Part shown: one piece after another, positions 22,876 to 35,099 of the stretch | Position numbering within the stretch: position 1 is the first letter of the stretch | Layout of the letters: each line of letters starts with the position of its first letter | DNA from: Hygrophila difformis | Taxonomy: Eukaryota; Streptophyta; Magnoliopsida; Lamiales; Acanthaceae | Assembly (NCBI GenBank): GCA_030278955.1 | Contig: JAOANR010000005.1 | Span: 33,545,105 to 33,609,104 of the forward strand | DNA: 64,000 bases | Direction: 5' to 3' | Position numbers and translations under genes: made by a program | The notes under the pieces: model-generated | What the model was told of the DNA's origin: nothing | The model's input: the letters and a program-made list of their open reading frames with translations, nothing else | Databases searched by the model: none

Positions 22876-24951
22876 GAGATCACTAACGAGGCAATCTCAG
22901 ATAGTAGGGAGACCACTAACGAGGCAGTCTCAAAATAGTGATAGCATGAAGATCGACTCAGCCTAGTGAATGGGATTTTTCAAAAGTTCATATTTCAATG
23001 TTACAAAATATTCGATATCGCGTTTCGTAGTTCGAGTTTTCTCAAGTTCGAAAAATCCGATTCGACACAGTTTACGCCTTTCTTAATTAAAAATTCATCT
23101 TTAAACCAAAAATCTGAAATTTACACAGAAGGTCAAGAACACATATACGAACAACTTTCATGTTTTAAGTTTTTGGAAATGAGGTTTCGAAGTGAGTCAA
23201 ATTTCGAGTTCCTTGCAAGAGAAGATTTCTGTCCAAAAGACTGATTCCAACACAGTTACGTGCGACGCCGATTAAAAATTCATTTCAAATCCAATCGGTC
23301 CGAAATTTTTACAGAATGTACAGAACACCTTAATGAACAACTTTCATGTTTTAAGATTTTGGAAATAATGAATTTTAGATGTTCAAAACTCGACACCAAA
23401 ACGCTGCATACGCACGGACTCAAAAATTGGTTTAGAACAGGTTCTGCAATCGTTCGTTTTGACATAACAAATGAACTCCAAAATTCATGAAATTTTATAT
23501 GCAGAATCTAGACACATATATCTACAACTTTTGTTTAGAAATGCAAAGTTGAATCGATCTAAAAACGGGTGAAAAATATGCATCAAGTCGAGTCAATAAA
23601 TCTGTCCAGAATTCAAACGTTTGGTTTTGTCACAGAAACTTTACGGTGCGATTTGGGATAGCAAATCTTTATGTCAATGGCTGAAATTTGGACACAAGGT
23701 AGATTAAAGTCTTATGAACAAAATCTATGTTGAAAAGTTTTTGGTTTGAATTCCCGAAGGTCGAGTTTTAGGCGAGTTTATAAAATTGGACGAAAATAGG
23801 GTTTTTGAAAACCGATTTTTGTTACGTGTCTAGATCTTAAGTTTTAAACGACAATAAACCACAAACATTGAAGAGTAAGGTCTTAACTTACATAGTTAGA
23901 GATTAGGATTGTTGTCGGGGCTTTTCGGACGTCCTAGGGTCTCGACGAACGGCCAACTCCTCCGGTCTCCTTTTGTTCGTCCCCCAACGTGAAATTGTAG
24001 CAAGGAATAGAGTGTTAAATTTCGAGTTTTTGGGATCTATGGACGAATTAACAACTATAATACAACTTACCCAAGTCCTAGAAGGCAGAGTCTTCATCCC
24101 GATCGTCCCGTCTTCGCCGGAATCCTTGCCGGAAAATGAACTCGAAGGGTTTTCGGCTTGGAGAGGAAATTGAGGGAGTATAGGGTGTGTTTTCTGAGAA
24201 CAATGGGTATGGGGGCGCCCTAATTCGAACTTATGCCCTTCCCTAATGCTGTGATCGACTTGCCACCGATAGAGGTCGGATTTTTGGCAAGAAAATCGCC
24301 ATGGAAGGAAAGTATACACCTCCTGCACCTCTGGCGCGGTGGTGACGCGCACGTATAGCTTTGTCCGCGCGGAGCACGCGCGACCAGTCCTGGGACGCGT
24401 CTCCCTCTTTCGCGCGGCGGCGCGCGGCGAGCGCGTGGCGGCCGGACCGGCCGATTCGGCGGTCCGCGTGGTCCGTCGGGTCTTTTCTTCTTTTCTCTAT
24501 CGGTTTTCTATCCTCTACGTGTTGGCTCGACTCCTCGGGACATTTCTGGGGTTACGATTCCTTTCTTAAATTTATTTCGACTCCAATGAATTTCATATTC
24601 GAAATCATGAATCCGTCGAGTTCGAATCCGTCGGCTTGAATTCGTCGTCTTTTGGCTCCCGTGCAATAATTTATCTAATTAAATTATTTCCGACTTCACG
24701 GGTTCTCGGAATTAAAATTCTTTTCCTTCTTGAATTTAATTCCAATTCTTTTGGGATTAATCCATGGAATATCTTCGGGCTTCCTTTCCCTCTTTCATCC
24801 TATTTCGACTTGACCAAAATTTGGGTTCGAATTCTTCGAATTTATCGGTCACGCCATTTCCGAGCAATAATTTATTGTAATAAATTATTTTCTTCCCGGA
24901 AATAAATTTTATTTCATTTCTTTGGGCGTTGTAAAAACCCCGGGTATTACA

Positions 24952-27900
24952 AAAGCTCCCTTAAAGATCTGTTCTCATCCGCCCACACATCAAGCCAGAA
25001 CCTTACCAACACACCGTTGCCAACTAAAATTTTGAATCGATCCCCATTGCCCACGCCACAATTTCCCAAGCCCCACTAATCCTACCCCATAAGGATCTCC
25101 CATACCTTGGCTCCGGAACTAATGAATTCCTTCCATGATAATATTTAGTTGCAATAACATCTTTCCACAGCGACTTCTCCCTCCCATATCGCCATCTCCA
25201 CTTTGTTAACAATGTTGCGTTAACATCCACAGTGTTCATTATATGCAGCCCACCCTCCTCCTTATGGCTACATATACGACCCCAATTTACACCTTGTAGT
25301 TTTCTAACCCCACCCCATTCGTTCCAAAAAAATCTTCTTTTCATCAACTCCAGGCGGTCCGCCACAGACTTAGGCACCTTAAATATAGAAAGAAAGTAAA
25401 GAGGTAAGCTGCTCAGTACAGACCTGATTAAGCACAATCTTCCGGCTTGTGAGAGCATTCTTCCCATCCATCCCGCAAGTCTTTTCTCCACTGTATCCAA
25501 TACCGGTTGCCAAAGAGCCACACCATTAATCCTCCCCCCAATTGAATGCCAAGATACTTCATCGGCCAACTTCCCACTTCACAACCAAGAAGAGCAGCCG
25601 CTTCCCCTTGTAATTCTGGCGAACAATTAATACCAATTAGACAACTCTTCCCGTAATGGATTTTGAGGTCTGTTGCTAATGTCAGACAAGTTAAAATCCT
25701 TTCAATGAGCATCACTTGCTGAATTTCTCCTCTACAAAATAAGATTGTATCATCCGTGTATTGTAAATGGGAGATCACTGGCCCACTCTCCCCAACCTCC
25801 AACCCCTTATACAGATCCAAGTTGGATGCATTCACCACCAATCTATTTAAGACTTCGGCCGCCAACACAAATAGATACGGGGATAATCGGATCCCCTTGT
25901 CGCAGCCCTTTCTCCAACTTGAAAAATCTTGTTGGAAAGCCATTAACCATAACCGCAGCCGACGCGGATGAAACACATTCCTTTATCCAAGAATTCCATA
26001 CTTCACCAAAGCCCATTGCCTCAAGCACCCAAAACAACGCTTCCCATGAGATATTATCATACGCCTTTGCGAAATCTAATTTAATAACAAAGCCCTGACG
26101 ACCCGCTGCCTGAGTGGACTAAATAAGTTCCGCCGCCACCAGAACTCCATCAAGAATTTGCCGAACTTTGACGAATGCCAATTGTGTCTCACCAACCAAG
26201 TTGCTCAACCCCACCTGTACTCTTTTGAAAGAGCTTTGGCCACCACCTTGTAAATACTGCCAACCAATGTAATCGGTCTAAAATCACAAACCCCCCTCGG
26301 ATTCTTTACCTTTAGAATTAGTGAGATAAACGACCCTCCCACCTCTCTCGGCAACTTTCCGTCGTTCTCTAGACCTCTAAAAATCCCCATCAAGTCTTCC
26401 TTTACAGTATCCCAATGCCTTTTAAAAAACTCAATGCTAAATCCATCTAGACTCGACGCCTTGTTTCCACCACAACATTCTATAGCCAACTTGACCTCCT
26501 CCTCTGAAAAGCTTCTAGATAACCAATCTCTGTCCACCTCCCTCACTCTAGCCAACCCTATATTTGCTACAAGGAAAAGTTGACTATCTCGTTTGGAGAA
26601 TGCAGCTTTGAAATGAGAAAAGGCCAACTCTTTTATCACTTCCGGGTATTCGACCACTTCTCTGTTTACACTCACAGCACCAATGTAGTTTCTTCGCTTG
26701 TTTAAATTGGCCACCGCGTGAAAGAAGCGTGTATTTTGATCTCCCTCTTTTAGCCAACATACTCTTGACTTTTGATACCACCTACGCTATTCGGCCAACA
26801 ATACATTTTTGAACTCCATTTTCTTTTGTAACCACGCCCTTATCAGATCCCCTCCACCTCGCCACCCTGGTACCCATCTTCAATAGCTTTGATTTCCTCT
26901 GAAAGGCCCTCAATTCTTCTATCCAAATCTAAAGCACCATACCTCCTCCGTGTCCAAATCTTTTGTTTTAAAGCCTTGCGCTTATTCAACAATTTATAGC
27001 TCCGAATCTGCTCTTGCCCCCCCCCCATGCTTCCCTAACCAAATCATTGAAGTCTTTCACCTCCATCCAATAGTTTGAAGAATTTAAAAGGTTTAGGGCC
27101 CCAAGAAGTCTCCCCAATCTCCAACATCACGGGATAGTGATTCGATAAAATCGAGTCGCACCTCCTCTGTTTGACACCTCCTGATATACAAAGCCAATTA
27201 GATGAAAGTAAGAACCTGTCTAATCTACTATTCGCTCTCCCCCCTCCCAACCTAAGTAAACCGACCCCTTCCATTGGTAGATCTACTACCCCCAATTGAT
27301 CAATGAACTCTCGGAATTCCCTCATCGACCCCCCATCCTCACTCACTCCCATTCTTTCACTCGCACTCCCAACCGCATTAAAATCCCCCGCCAAACACCA
27401 TAATTCCCCATTAGAAGTGCTGCATTTTTGAGCTAGCCGCTGCCAAAACACAACTCTATCTCGCCTATCATTTGGCGTGTGAACACAAATAATATTCATG
27501 ACCTCTCTAAATCCCCTTAACCTGCCCCTTGCCCATATAAAATTATGCTCTTTTTCGACAGCACTAAACACCCCCTCGCTCTCATCCCACACCACCAACA
27601 GACCCCCAGCGTTCCCTATGGCTGGTTGAAAACAAAATCCACAGCCCCTGGATCCCCATAATCTAAATATCAAACGATCTTGAATAACCTCTATCTTCGT
27701 CTCTTGAAAGCAAAAGATTGCTGGTCTAAGCTTTCTACACAAACACATCATCGCCCTTCGTCTCACCCCACCATTCAATCCTCTCACATTGCTTGTAACC
27801 AATATCATTAGAATAGGACTCACAACCAAGCTCAAACCCCAAAGGCCTAACACCTAGCCATCTCTTCGCCCACTATTAACACAGCCTCCTCTCTCCCGCA

Positions 27901-28365
27901 CCGAACAACCCAATCCCAATTTTGCAGCTAAATCCAGCACCTTTTCGGCTTCAACAAAATCGATTAGCTTAAACTCTCCATTCAACCGGAATGTGGACAA
28001 CTGGAGCTTTGCAAACTCGTCCCCCTCGATCCTCCCCACTTTCCGAATTTGAGCCCGACCAAGTCTACCCTTGCAGCCCCCTCTCGTTCCCTTATACCAA
28101 CCGCCCTTCTTTACACCCCTCTTGCTAGCCAGTACCCAAGCCAAGGCTTCTTAAACCTTGCAAATTGCATCCGACCCCTCCATACCACTCCCAAATCTCG
28201 AATTGGCATGGCCAATCAAATTCACCCCCTCCCCCTCATCAAGCTCAACCAGTTGACTATCACCTCTCTCCAAATTTGGTATACCTTCCCTCTCCCCACA
28301 CCTCTCCCCCGCGCCCTCACTAGTCACCTCGCCCGACTCCACCACCACCCCTCCCCCCCCCCCCC
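24952..28365 (-). pseudogene. LINE (L1-type) 5' part: endonuclease and reverse transcriptase, frameshifted
   Basis: On the minus strand from about 28348: a basic, Gly-rich linker, then an apurinic-type endonuclease (27853-27044) with SNVRGLN, the catalytic Glu in FQETKIE, AGDFNAVG, and SNHYPVML (ends in the D/N-H pair). RT fragments follow (27028-26843, 26714-26205, 25976-25428, 25569-25024), with GDPxxP and the active-site variant YTDD near 25750, then the thumb and connector (MKYLGIQLGG, RRFFWNEWGG). Frames change at least three times, so it is inactive. It is cut at 24951 by the solo LTR and continues at 21901. The 5' limit is uncertain; a run of 13 C lies at 28353-28365 where Copia sequence begins. 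Confidence 0.85.
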
Positions 28366-28860
28366 GACAGATAAAATAGAAATCTAGTTGATATAGATGG
28401 GATTCTGTAAGAAAAAGAAATGAGAAAAATAATTTGTCAGATATAAAGCGAGATTAGTTGCCCAATGGTTCTCACAAAGACCGGGATTTGATTATGATGA
28501 AACATATTCCCTGTTGGATGGAATAACATTTAGATATCTTATCGGTTTAACAATCCATCAAAATCTTGAAATGAGATTGACGGATATTATTACTGCATAT
28601 CTATATGAAAATTTAAATACATATATCTATATGAAGGTCCTAGAGGGATTCAAAATATCAAAGACGTATAAATCAAATCATAAACACATGTATTCCATCA
28701 AATTTCAAAAATTCCTATATGGACTGAAACAGTTCGGGCGAATGTGGTATAACCGACTCAGTGAGTCCCTCATACAAGAGGGTTATACAAATGACCCAAT
28801 CTGTCCATGTAGTTTCATTAAGAACTTTAAAAATACCAGATCCATATTTTCAAGAACAAC
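28366..28860 (+). pseudogene. Copia reverse transcriptase fragment (+)
   Basis: About 160 codons of Ty1/Copia RT. KARLVAQ-like sequence (stop-bearing) comes first, then FSQRPGFDYDETYS, DGITFRYLIGLTIHQNLEMR, a TAYLYENLNTYIYMKV segment (equivalent of the TAFLNG motif) and FLYGLKQ. It ends before the catalytic YVDD motif, so it was never a complete enzyme here. Its 5' edge abuts LINE sequence and its 3' edge abuts a Copia LTR of opposite orientation at about 28860. Confidence 0.75.
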
Positions 28861-29220
28861 ATGGATCTAAATCTAGCACAACGGAAGCATTAAACAAATA
28901 TCTTACCTCCAGACATTGCTCCTTGTTATTCAGCAGATTGCAATACTAATTACTTCTGTTTAGCTTTTCTCAATCTTCCTTATTCTTAATGATGGTGTTA
29001 AGATAAGATTTTGTAGTAGAAGTAGATTGAGGTGCTAAAAGAGCCTGAAATGATTTCTTACATAGAACTCTGCCATCATTGAGTTCCACATACTGTTGTG
29101 TAGTGTGGGAATGGTTCTAAACTTACTCCTCAATAATTGATCCATTAATTAATTAATTAATTAAATGGGCCACTTTGAAAAATCCTAATAATCCAAAATT
29201 AGAATTTGAAAAAACTTACA
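28860..29220 (-). repeat. Probable 3' LTR of Copia element (-)
   Basis: On the minus strand TGTAAGTTTT at 29220 follows a purine tract CAAATGGGAGAA (29221-29232), downstream of the RNase H gene at 29490. The far boundary near 28860 is approximate. It contains a (TTAA)n stretch at about 29140-29165. Confidence 0.5.
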
Positions 29221-29489
29221 TTCTCCCATTTGGTCAATTTACCACACAATTAAATGTATGAGAAATAGACATAAGAATCATAGTGATAGGTCCTCAATGT
29301 GAATATTATCTCCTATATATTACAATACATCCAGTCTCCTAAAATTGGCTCATAACTTAATGAATGAACCCCATGTTCATTCTGGGTCAATACTGAGAGT
29401 TAATTCTCAAAATATAAATTAAATGTGCACAAATGAATGAGAAATAAACAAACTTAAACATAGCTTTAACAGTACAATGAATGTGAACA

Positions 29490-31150
29490 TCAGAAAATAG
29501 AACCAAGTCCCATAAGTGCTACATGATCCTTGAATTTCTTTGGTGGCATGCCTTTAGTTAAGGAATCAGCAATCATTAAATCAGTGTTAATGTGTTCAAT
29601 GACCACTTTATTATCTTTAACACGTTTCTTTATGGCCAAGTACTTGATGTCGATATGTTTACTTTGACTCCCAATTTTGTTATTGTTGGCCATAAACACT
29701 GCACCAGAATTATCACAATGTATCATAAGTGGTCTAGAAATGAAATCTATGACTCTAAGACCAGATATAAAACTCTTCAACCAAACACCATGCGGTGTAG
29801 CCTCAAAACAGGAAACAAACTCAGCTTCCATAGTAGAAGTAGCAGTTAAGGACTGCTTGGCACTTCTCCAAGATACAGCTCCACCAGCTAACATGAAAAT
29901 GTAACCAGATGTGGATTTTCTGGTGTCAATGCAGCCAACAAAATCTGAATCTGAATAACCAATCACTTCTAAATTGTTAGTTTGTCTGTACATGAGCATA
30001 TATCCCTTTGTCCCTTGAAGATATCTCATAAATCTCTTTGCAGCTCTCCAGTGGTCAATACATCGATTACTCTGATATCTTCCCATAACTCCAACTACAA
30101 ATGCATTGTCAGGTCTGGTGCAAACCTGAGCGTACATAAGACTTCCTACAACTGAAGCATATGTGATATTCTTCATGGGTTCCCACTCAAGATCATTTTT
30201 AGAGCATTGTCTTAATTCAAATTTATCACCCTTCACAATGGGAGCTACACTTGGTGAACAATTTTTCATATTAAATCTCTTCAAAACTTTGTTGATATAT
30301 GACTCGTGGGATAATCCCAAGATCCATTGAGACCTTTCTCTATGGATCTTAATGCCAATGACATAAGAGGCCTCACCCAAGTCTTTCATATCAAAGTTCT
30401 TTGAAAGAAATTGTTCACCTCATATAGCATATCCTTATCATTTGTTGCAATTAAAATATCATGCACATATAAAACAAGGAAACAAATCTTGCTCCCACTA
30501 ACCTTTAGGTATATACATTGATCCATGACATTTTCTTCAAAGCCAAATGAAGATATAAGTTGAATTTAAAATACCATTGGCAGGAGGCGTGTTTCAAACC
30601 GTATATGGATTTATTGAGCTTACAAACTAAATGCTCATCTTTATCAGAGAAGAATCCTTCAGGTTATTTCATATAAACCTCTTCTTCTAAGTTACCATTG
30701 AGAAAAGCTGTTTTGACATCCATCTGATGTAGCTCATAATCAAAGTGAGCTATTAATGCCATGATGATTCTGTATGAATCTTTCTTTGATACAGGAGAAA
30801 ATGTCTCCTTTTAATCGTTCCCTCTTTTTGAGTAATTTGGCTACAAGTCGTGCTTTATTTCTTTCAATGTTGCCTTGTGAGTCTTTCTTGGTTTTAAAGA
30901 CCCACTTACATCCAATGTGTTTTATACCATTAGGCAACTTGTCAAGAACCCAAACTTGAGTAGAAGCCATAGAATCCATCTGTTCCACCATAGCTTTATG
31001 CCATAAATCCGATTCCTTAGTATTTATGGCTTGTCAAAATATTACGGATCATTTCCAGCTCCAATGTTATAATCCGATTCTTGTAGATATACTTCATAAT
31101 CACTAGGAATTGTTGTTCTCCTAGCCTTATTAGACCTTCTTAATATTGTT
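29490..31150 (-). pseudogene. Copia reverse transcriptase and RNase H (-), catalytic Asp lost
   Basis: RT starts near 31150 (GCKWVFKTKKDSQGNIERNKARLVA at about 30900-30830). It is disrupted by shifts and stops until 30389, then gives a clean 299-residue frame with MKDLGEASYVIGIKI, RT thumb, and a Copia RNase H (GYSDSDFVGC, STSGYIF, STMEAEFVSC, CDNSGAVF, KHIDIKYLAI, LTKGMPP). The RT active site reads YVHD at 30458-30469 instead of YVDD (His codon 30461-30463), so even the intact part would be inactive. It normally copies element RNA to DNA and removes the RNA strand in cytoplasmic particles. Confidence 0.85.
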
Positions 31151-31779
31151 ACATCATCCCGCTGAGGAACATGTCCTTCAGCTACAACTTGATTTCATTA
31201 GTCAAATCCTATTGTCATGATTCCACCTTTATTTTAAGAAAATTCAAATTTCTTTATTTTAAACAAAGCCATTGTATTGTGTTTTGTGCCAACAAAGTTT
31301 ATTTTAGCACTAGTCTGTCTCAAGTTTCGTGCACTACTTTCTCCCACGGTGGCCATTCAGTATATGTTTGAAAGTTTAATTTGATTGTTGGGTATCACTG
31401 TCCTCCTTTTGTCCAATCATCAGTTACAGAGAAAAGTTACTATTTATTTATGAAAATAATATATATAATTTTTTAATATTATCTCAACTATAATTAGGCA
31501 TGTATGATACAAAAAGATATGCCCACAAGTACTCTTGTTGCATTTATATGATTAATTAGAGCAAAATATCTAGTTATTTTTCTTGATTACCCACAAGAAT
31601 TGAGAAAAGGAACACAATTGGATAGTTTCGTTATTTATGTTGAATTTAATTGAATAAAATTTTAGCCCACAGGCAAATTTTATGTCACTAAATTCTTTTG
31701 TTGTCACGTGTTTACATTGGTAAAGCGTGCTTTAATTTTCCCTCAAATTTTAATTATGAGTATATTTTGCAGTTTCTCA
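31151..31779 (+). mobile_element. Non-coding Copia-related leader, unassigned
   Basis: A/T-rich, no recognisable protein. The right half, ending ATTTTGCAG just before Gag-like sequence, resembles a leader or intron end upstream of gag. I could not find a tRNA-Met primer site or clear LTR ends. Confidence 0.3.
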
Positions 31780-32943
31780 ATCAGTTGCTATTTCTGATAT
31801 TAAGTGTGGGATTCCTGAACTAAATGGTGACAATTATAAGATATGGAGGGAGCGAATTTTGCTCCATTTAGGCTGGATGGACATTGACTATGCTATTGGG
31901 AAAGATGACCACCTGCTATTACTGAAACTAGCACTCCAGATGTTGTTGATCTTTATGAAAAGTGGGAGAAATCTAACCGTCTTTCCGTTTCTTTCATAAA
32001 GACCAATATCTTTGCTGGGAAATGGGGTTCAATTGAGAAGCATGACAATGTCAGGGACTTACTGAAAGCTATTGCTGAACAGTTTGTTAAGTCCGATAAG
32101 CCCCTTGCTAACACCCTTATAATGCAGTTTACATCATTGAAGCTCACAACCATTAAGGGAGTGCGTGATCATATCATGCGAATCCGGGACATTGTGGCTC
32201 ACTTGAACAACTTAGAGGTGATCATGTCTAATCCTTTGTGGTGCACTACATTTTATGCACTTTACCTCATCAATGTGCTCCCTTTTAAGATCTCTTATAA
32301 CACATATAAAGACAAGTGGTCTCTTAATGAACTAATGACCATGTGTGTTCAAGAAGGGGAGAGGTTGCTTTTAGAAGAGGGTGAAAGGGTTGAAAGTGTG
32401 AACTTTACTACTTCTAGTAAGTTCAAGAAAGAAAGACAAGAAAATAAGGGAAATATTCATATTAAGCCAGACATTAAGATGGAGTCCAAGTGTTTTTTCT
32501 GTAAAAAGAAGGGACACATGAAGAAGGACTGCTTAAAGTTCAAAATCTGGATGGAAAATAAAGGTAATCTTTTCACTTTAGTCTGTTATGAATCTAATAT
32601 GGTTAGTGTCAATCATAATACATGGTGGATTGATTCTGGTTCTATAATCCATGTTTCTAATAACTTGCAGGGTATGCGAAACATAAAACCAGTGGGAAGT
32701 GAACAATGCATCTATTCGGGAAGCAAGATGAGTTCACATGTGGAGGCTATTGGAACATGCACTTTAGTTTTGAGTAGTGGTTTTAATTTGATTTTGGAAA
32801 ACACTTTCTATGTTCCCAGTTTCAGCAAGAACCTAACGTCTGTCTCTAGACATGCACATTTAGGTTTTCGTTTTAACTTTTCAGACTATGGTTTTACATT
32901 AGTCTATGGTTTTACAATATGGCATACGGCAATCACCACCTAA
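31780..32943 (+). pseudogene. gag: Copia gag-protease fragment (+)
   Basis: Gag begins near 31780 (VAISDIKCGIPELNGDNYKIW), loses one base near 31908, and continues in the frame that gives the open stretch 32122-32943. Within that: a Gag core with IRDIVAHLNNLEV, a zinc knuckle CFFCKKKGHMKKDC (C-x2-C-x4-H-x4-C) at about residues 124-137, and the start of an aspartic protease, WWIDSGSIIHVSNN (catalytic DSG). It stops soon after FNFSDYGFTL, so integrase is absent. The matching next part of the same Copia family lies in inverted orientation at 33226-33935. Confidence 0.8.
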
Positions 32944-33225
32944 TTTTGTTGAATTATGGATGCTTTTATTGACTTTAATACTTTCCTATGGTCTATAAAT
33001 ATCATTGTAATTGTTTACTTGTTATGAACGAGAAAAACCGAATAAAAGGTCTCAATTCTCTTTGATAAAAAAAAAAAGTTTCATTTGATGTATAGAGGTT
33101 TTGTTATAGTCATTGCAATGTTTGTGATTCATTTTGAATGGTTGGGATGGCCATTGTAAAATGCTTTAGTACTAGTGGATGTTCAATTTTGGTTAGGAAG
33201 CAATGTGGCCATTGTAAAATGCTTT
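32944..33225. other. Short non-coding junction with a duplicated Copia scrap
   Basis: No gene. A 25-base segment (GGCCATTGTAAAATGCTTTA) occurs twice, near 33151-33170 and 33210-33229. The second copy belongs to the adjoining integrase fragment. An A11 run lies at about 33067-33077. Confidence 0.4.
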
Positions 33226-33935
33226 AGGACCTAAAGTTTGTCCACTCTCAGTATATCTCTCATAATATTCACCGCCTCTATCTGATCTCACAATCTTAAT
33301 TTTTTTATCACATTATTTCTCTACTTTAGCTTTAAAAACTTTAAAGACATTTAAAGCTTCCTCTTTAGAACAAAGTAAGTAGAGATAAATGTAACGTGAG
33401 TAATCATCTATGAAGGTGATGAAATATTTCGGATCATGTACATCCATGTCCAGACAACAAATATCTGTATGAATAATTTCTAAAAGGTTCGAACTCCTCT
33501 TAGCACCGCTTTTGGACTTGTTTGTTTGCTTTCCCTTATTGTAATTTATACAAGTCCCAAAATCAGTAAAGTCCAATGTACTAAGTACATTTTCATTTAC
33601 TAATCACTTAATTCTCTCCATAGAGATATGTCCTAACCTGTACTGCTACGACAGAGAAGAATTCTCATTCACAATATATCTTTTCAAACCAGCAGTAACA
33701 TGCATAGAATCATGAGTAGTATCATTTTTTAATTTAATAAAATACAGTCCATCAAAAAGTTCCAAAACCAACAGTTTGAGCTTTATTTAATAATGTAAAA
33801 CCAGAGTCTGAAAAGTTAAAACAAAAACCTAAATGTGCAAGTCTAGAGACAGAAATTAAATTCTTGTTGAAACCGGGAACATAGAAAGTATTTTTCAAAA
33901 TCCAAAGTTAAAACAAAACCCAAATGTGCAAGTTT
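33226..33935 (-). pseudogene. Copia protease end and integrase N-terminus (-)
   Basis: On the minus strand: NTFYVPGFNKNLISVSRLAHLGF (end of protease), a damaged GAG-pre-integrase finger (RLGHISMERIK, then GTCINYNKGKQTN, where Cys-x2-Cys is degraded to C-x2-Y), and the integrase core start IIHTDICCLDM...YFITFIDDYSRYIYLYLL, ending at VRSDRGGEYY near 33240, i.e. after the second catalytic Asp. The third acidic residue is missing. Several stops. It is the same family as the inverted gag-protease at 31780-32943. Confidence 0.75.
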
Positions 33936-34095
33936 AAATTTTAAGATTGATATTCAGATAATTTCAAATCTTCTAAAACTATTGCAAATAATATAATAAT
34001 TATTTTAAAATATAAGAATGAAAAATAACATAAATCATATTTATAAATTAAGTAAAACATAAATCCTAAAATCAACACTTCATAGAAAAAAATTA
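33936..34095. other. A/T-rich spacer
   Basis: No coding signal. It includes a diverged repeat of sequence from 33830-33855 (near 33905-33930), then A/T-rich DNA up to the TA at the MITE edge. Confidence 0.4.
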
Positions 34096-34376
34096 CTCCC
34101 TCATTCCTTCTTAATTGTGGTTTTAGATATTGAAAAATATTTCAAGATAGTTGTCATTTCGCATATTTATAGCATATTTTTTCAATATTACCGTTCTATT
34201 CTCATTAATAATTTGCTAGAATATTGTGCATTACTCTTATTTTTTTAAACTAACCAATCCCTACTCCAAACGATCATAATAATGAAGGGCAAAAATGTAA
34301 ATATGTATGGTAATTATTGCACTCATTGATTTGTGCAATTGGGTCCAAAACGTCAATTAAAAAGGAATGGAGGGAG
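34096..34376. mobile_element. Stowaway-like MITE (Tc1/mariner type)
   Basis: 281 bases with terminal inverted repeats CTCCCTCATTCCTTCTTAAT on the left and, read inward from the right, CTCCCTCCATTCCTTTTTAA. TA dinucleotides flank both sides (34094-34095, 34377-34378). The interior is A/T-rich and has no ORF. Size, CTCCCTCC terminus and TA target duplication are the marks of Stowaway elements, which are moved by mariner transposases encoded elsewhere. Confidence 0.88.
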
Positions 34377-34424
34377 TATATCATTATATATAAATATGAA
34401 TGGGTGTACTTTTGCTATGTGAAA

Positions 34425-34617
34425 TGATGATTTTGCCTTTAAGTTGTTTTTTATTTACTTCAAATGTCATTGATGGGTCCCACTTTGTTTTTTATTTATT
34501 CCAAATGCCTTTAGTTGTGTCATGACGATTTTGCCCTTAAGTTATTTTTTTTATTTACTTCAAAAACCATTGGTGGATCCCGCTTTTTCTTTTATTTATT
34601 CCAAATGCTTTTAGTTT
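34425..34617. repeat. Diverged tandem duplication of about 97 bases
   Basis: Two adjacent copies starting TGATGATTTTGCCTTTAAG and TGACGATTTTGCCCTTAAG and both ending CCAAATGCNTTTAGTT. No function seen. Confidence 0.75.
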
Positions 34618-34662
34618 TGCATTTAACAATGATAAGATTTGCGTAGAAAGAGCCATAAAAGT

Positions 34663-34965
34663 TGTTATCTATTTCAACTATAATTGTATGCCTATTGCTC
34701 AAATCTGTAGATATATATAAGAAAGTAGTAAGAAAATAAATGATGGATGGGAAGTAGTGTGTAGAAAGATGGGCAGAGAGATGCGCAAAGAGATAGTAAA
34801 ATGAAGCAATGGAGAATATTTATTGGTGTATTTTATTTCATCGGAGTAATGTATTTATAGAATATGAAGGCTGCCATCTAGAATATAATACAATGACTAT
34901 TACTACTCAATAATTGAGAGACAAGTTGTCCGGCATTCATAAATTCGGATTATGACATTTCAACA
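34663..34965 (-). repeat. 3' LTR of Copia element (-), about 300 bases
   Basis: On the minus strand TGTTGAAATG at 34965 follows the polypurine tract CATTTAAGGGGGAG (34966-34979); the end near 34663 reads GATAACA. A TATA box (CTATAAATAC, 34851-34860) lies inside. The left boundary is approximate. Confidence 0.6.
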
Positions 34966-35099
34966 CTCCCCCTTAAATGCCCCTTCAATACAAAGAGTAT
35001 GCCTCGTTAAAACTTTACTAGGAAAAAATTCAGTGGGAAAAATCCTAGTGAAGGAAAAAGAGTACATTATTCTTGTATTCATTACTCCCCCTGATTCGG

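Larger units (their letters stand above)
21902..24951 (-). mobile_element. Solo LTR of the element-C family (Ty3/Gypsy), inserted in the LINE
   Basis: 3,050 bases beginning TGTAACACCCC and ending GGTATTACA, homologous throughout to the two LTRs of element C (39296-42358 and 44399-47426) but with no internal region beside it. Flanking pentamers AAAAC (21897-21901) and AAAGC (24952-24956) match at four of five bases, consistent with an aged target duplication. LINE coding sequence continues on both sides. It is the product expected from LTR-LTR recombination. ORFs inside (for example 23903-24352) are discussed as findings, not called genes. Confidence 0.88.

Noticed and set aside
28353..28365. 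C13 run at the LINE/Copia boundary as a functional signal
   Set aside because: Simple homopolymer; could be a sequencing weak spot; nothing else supports function.
28049..28387. 112-codon plus-strand ORF rich in Pro and Ser
   Set aside because: Antisense shadow of the LINE linker and of a poly-C run.
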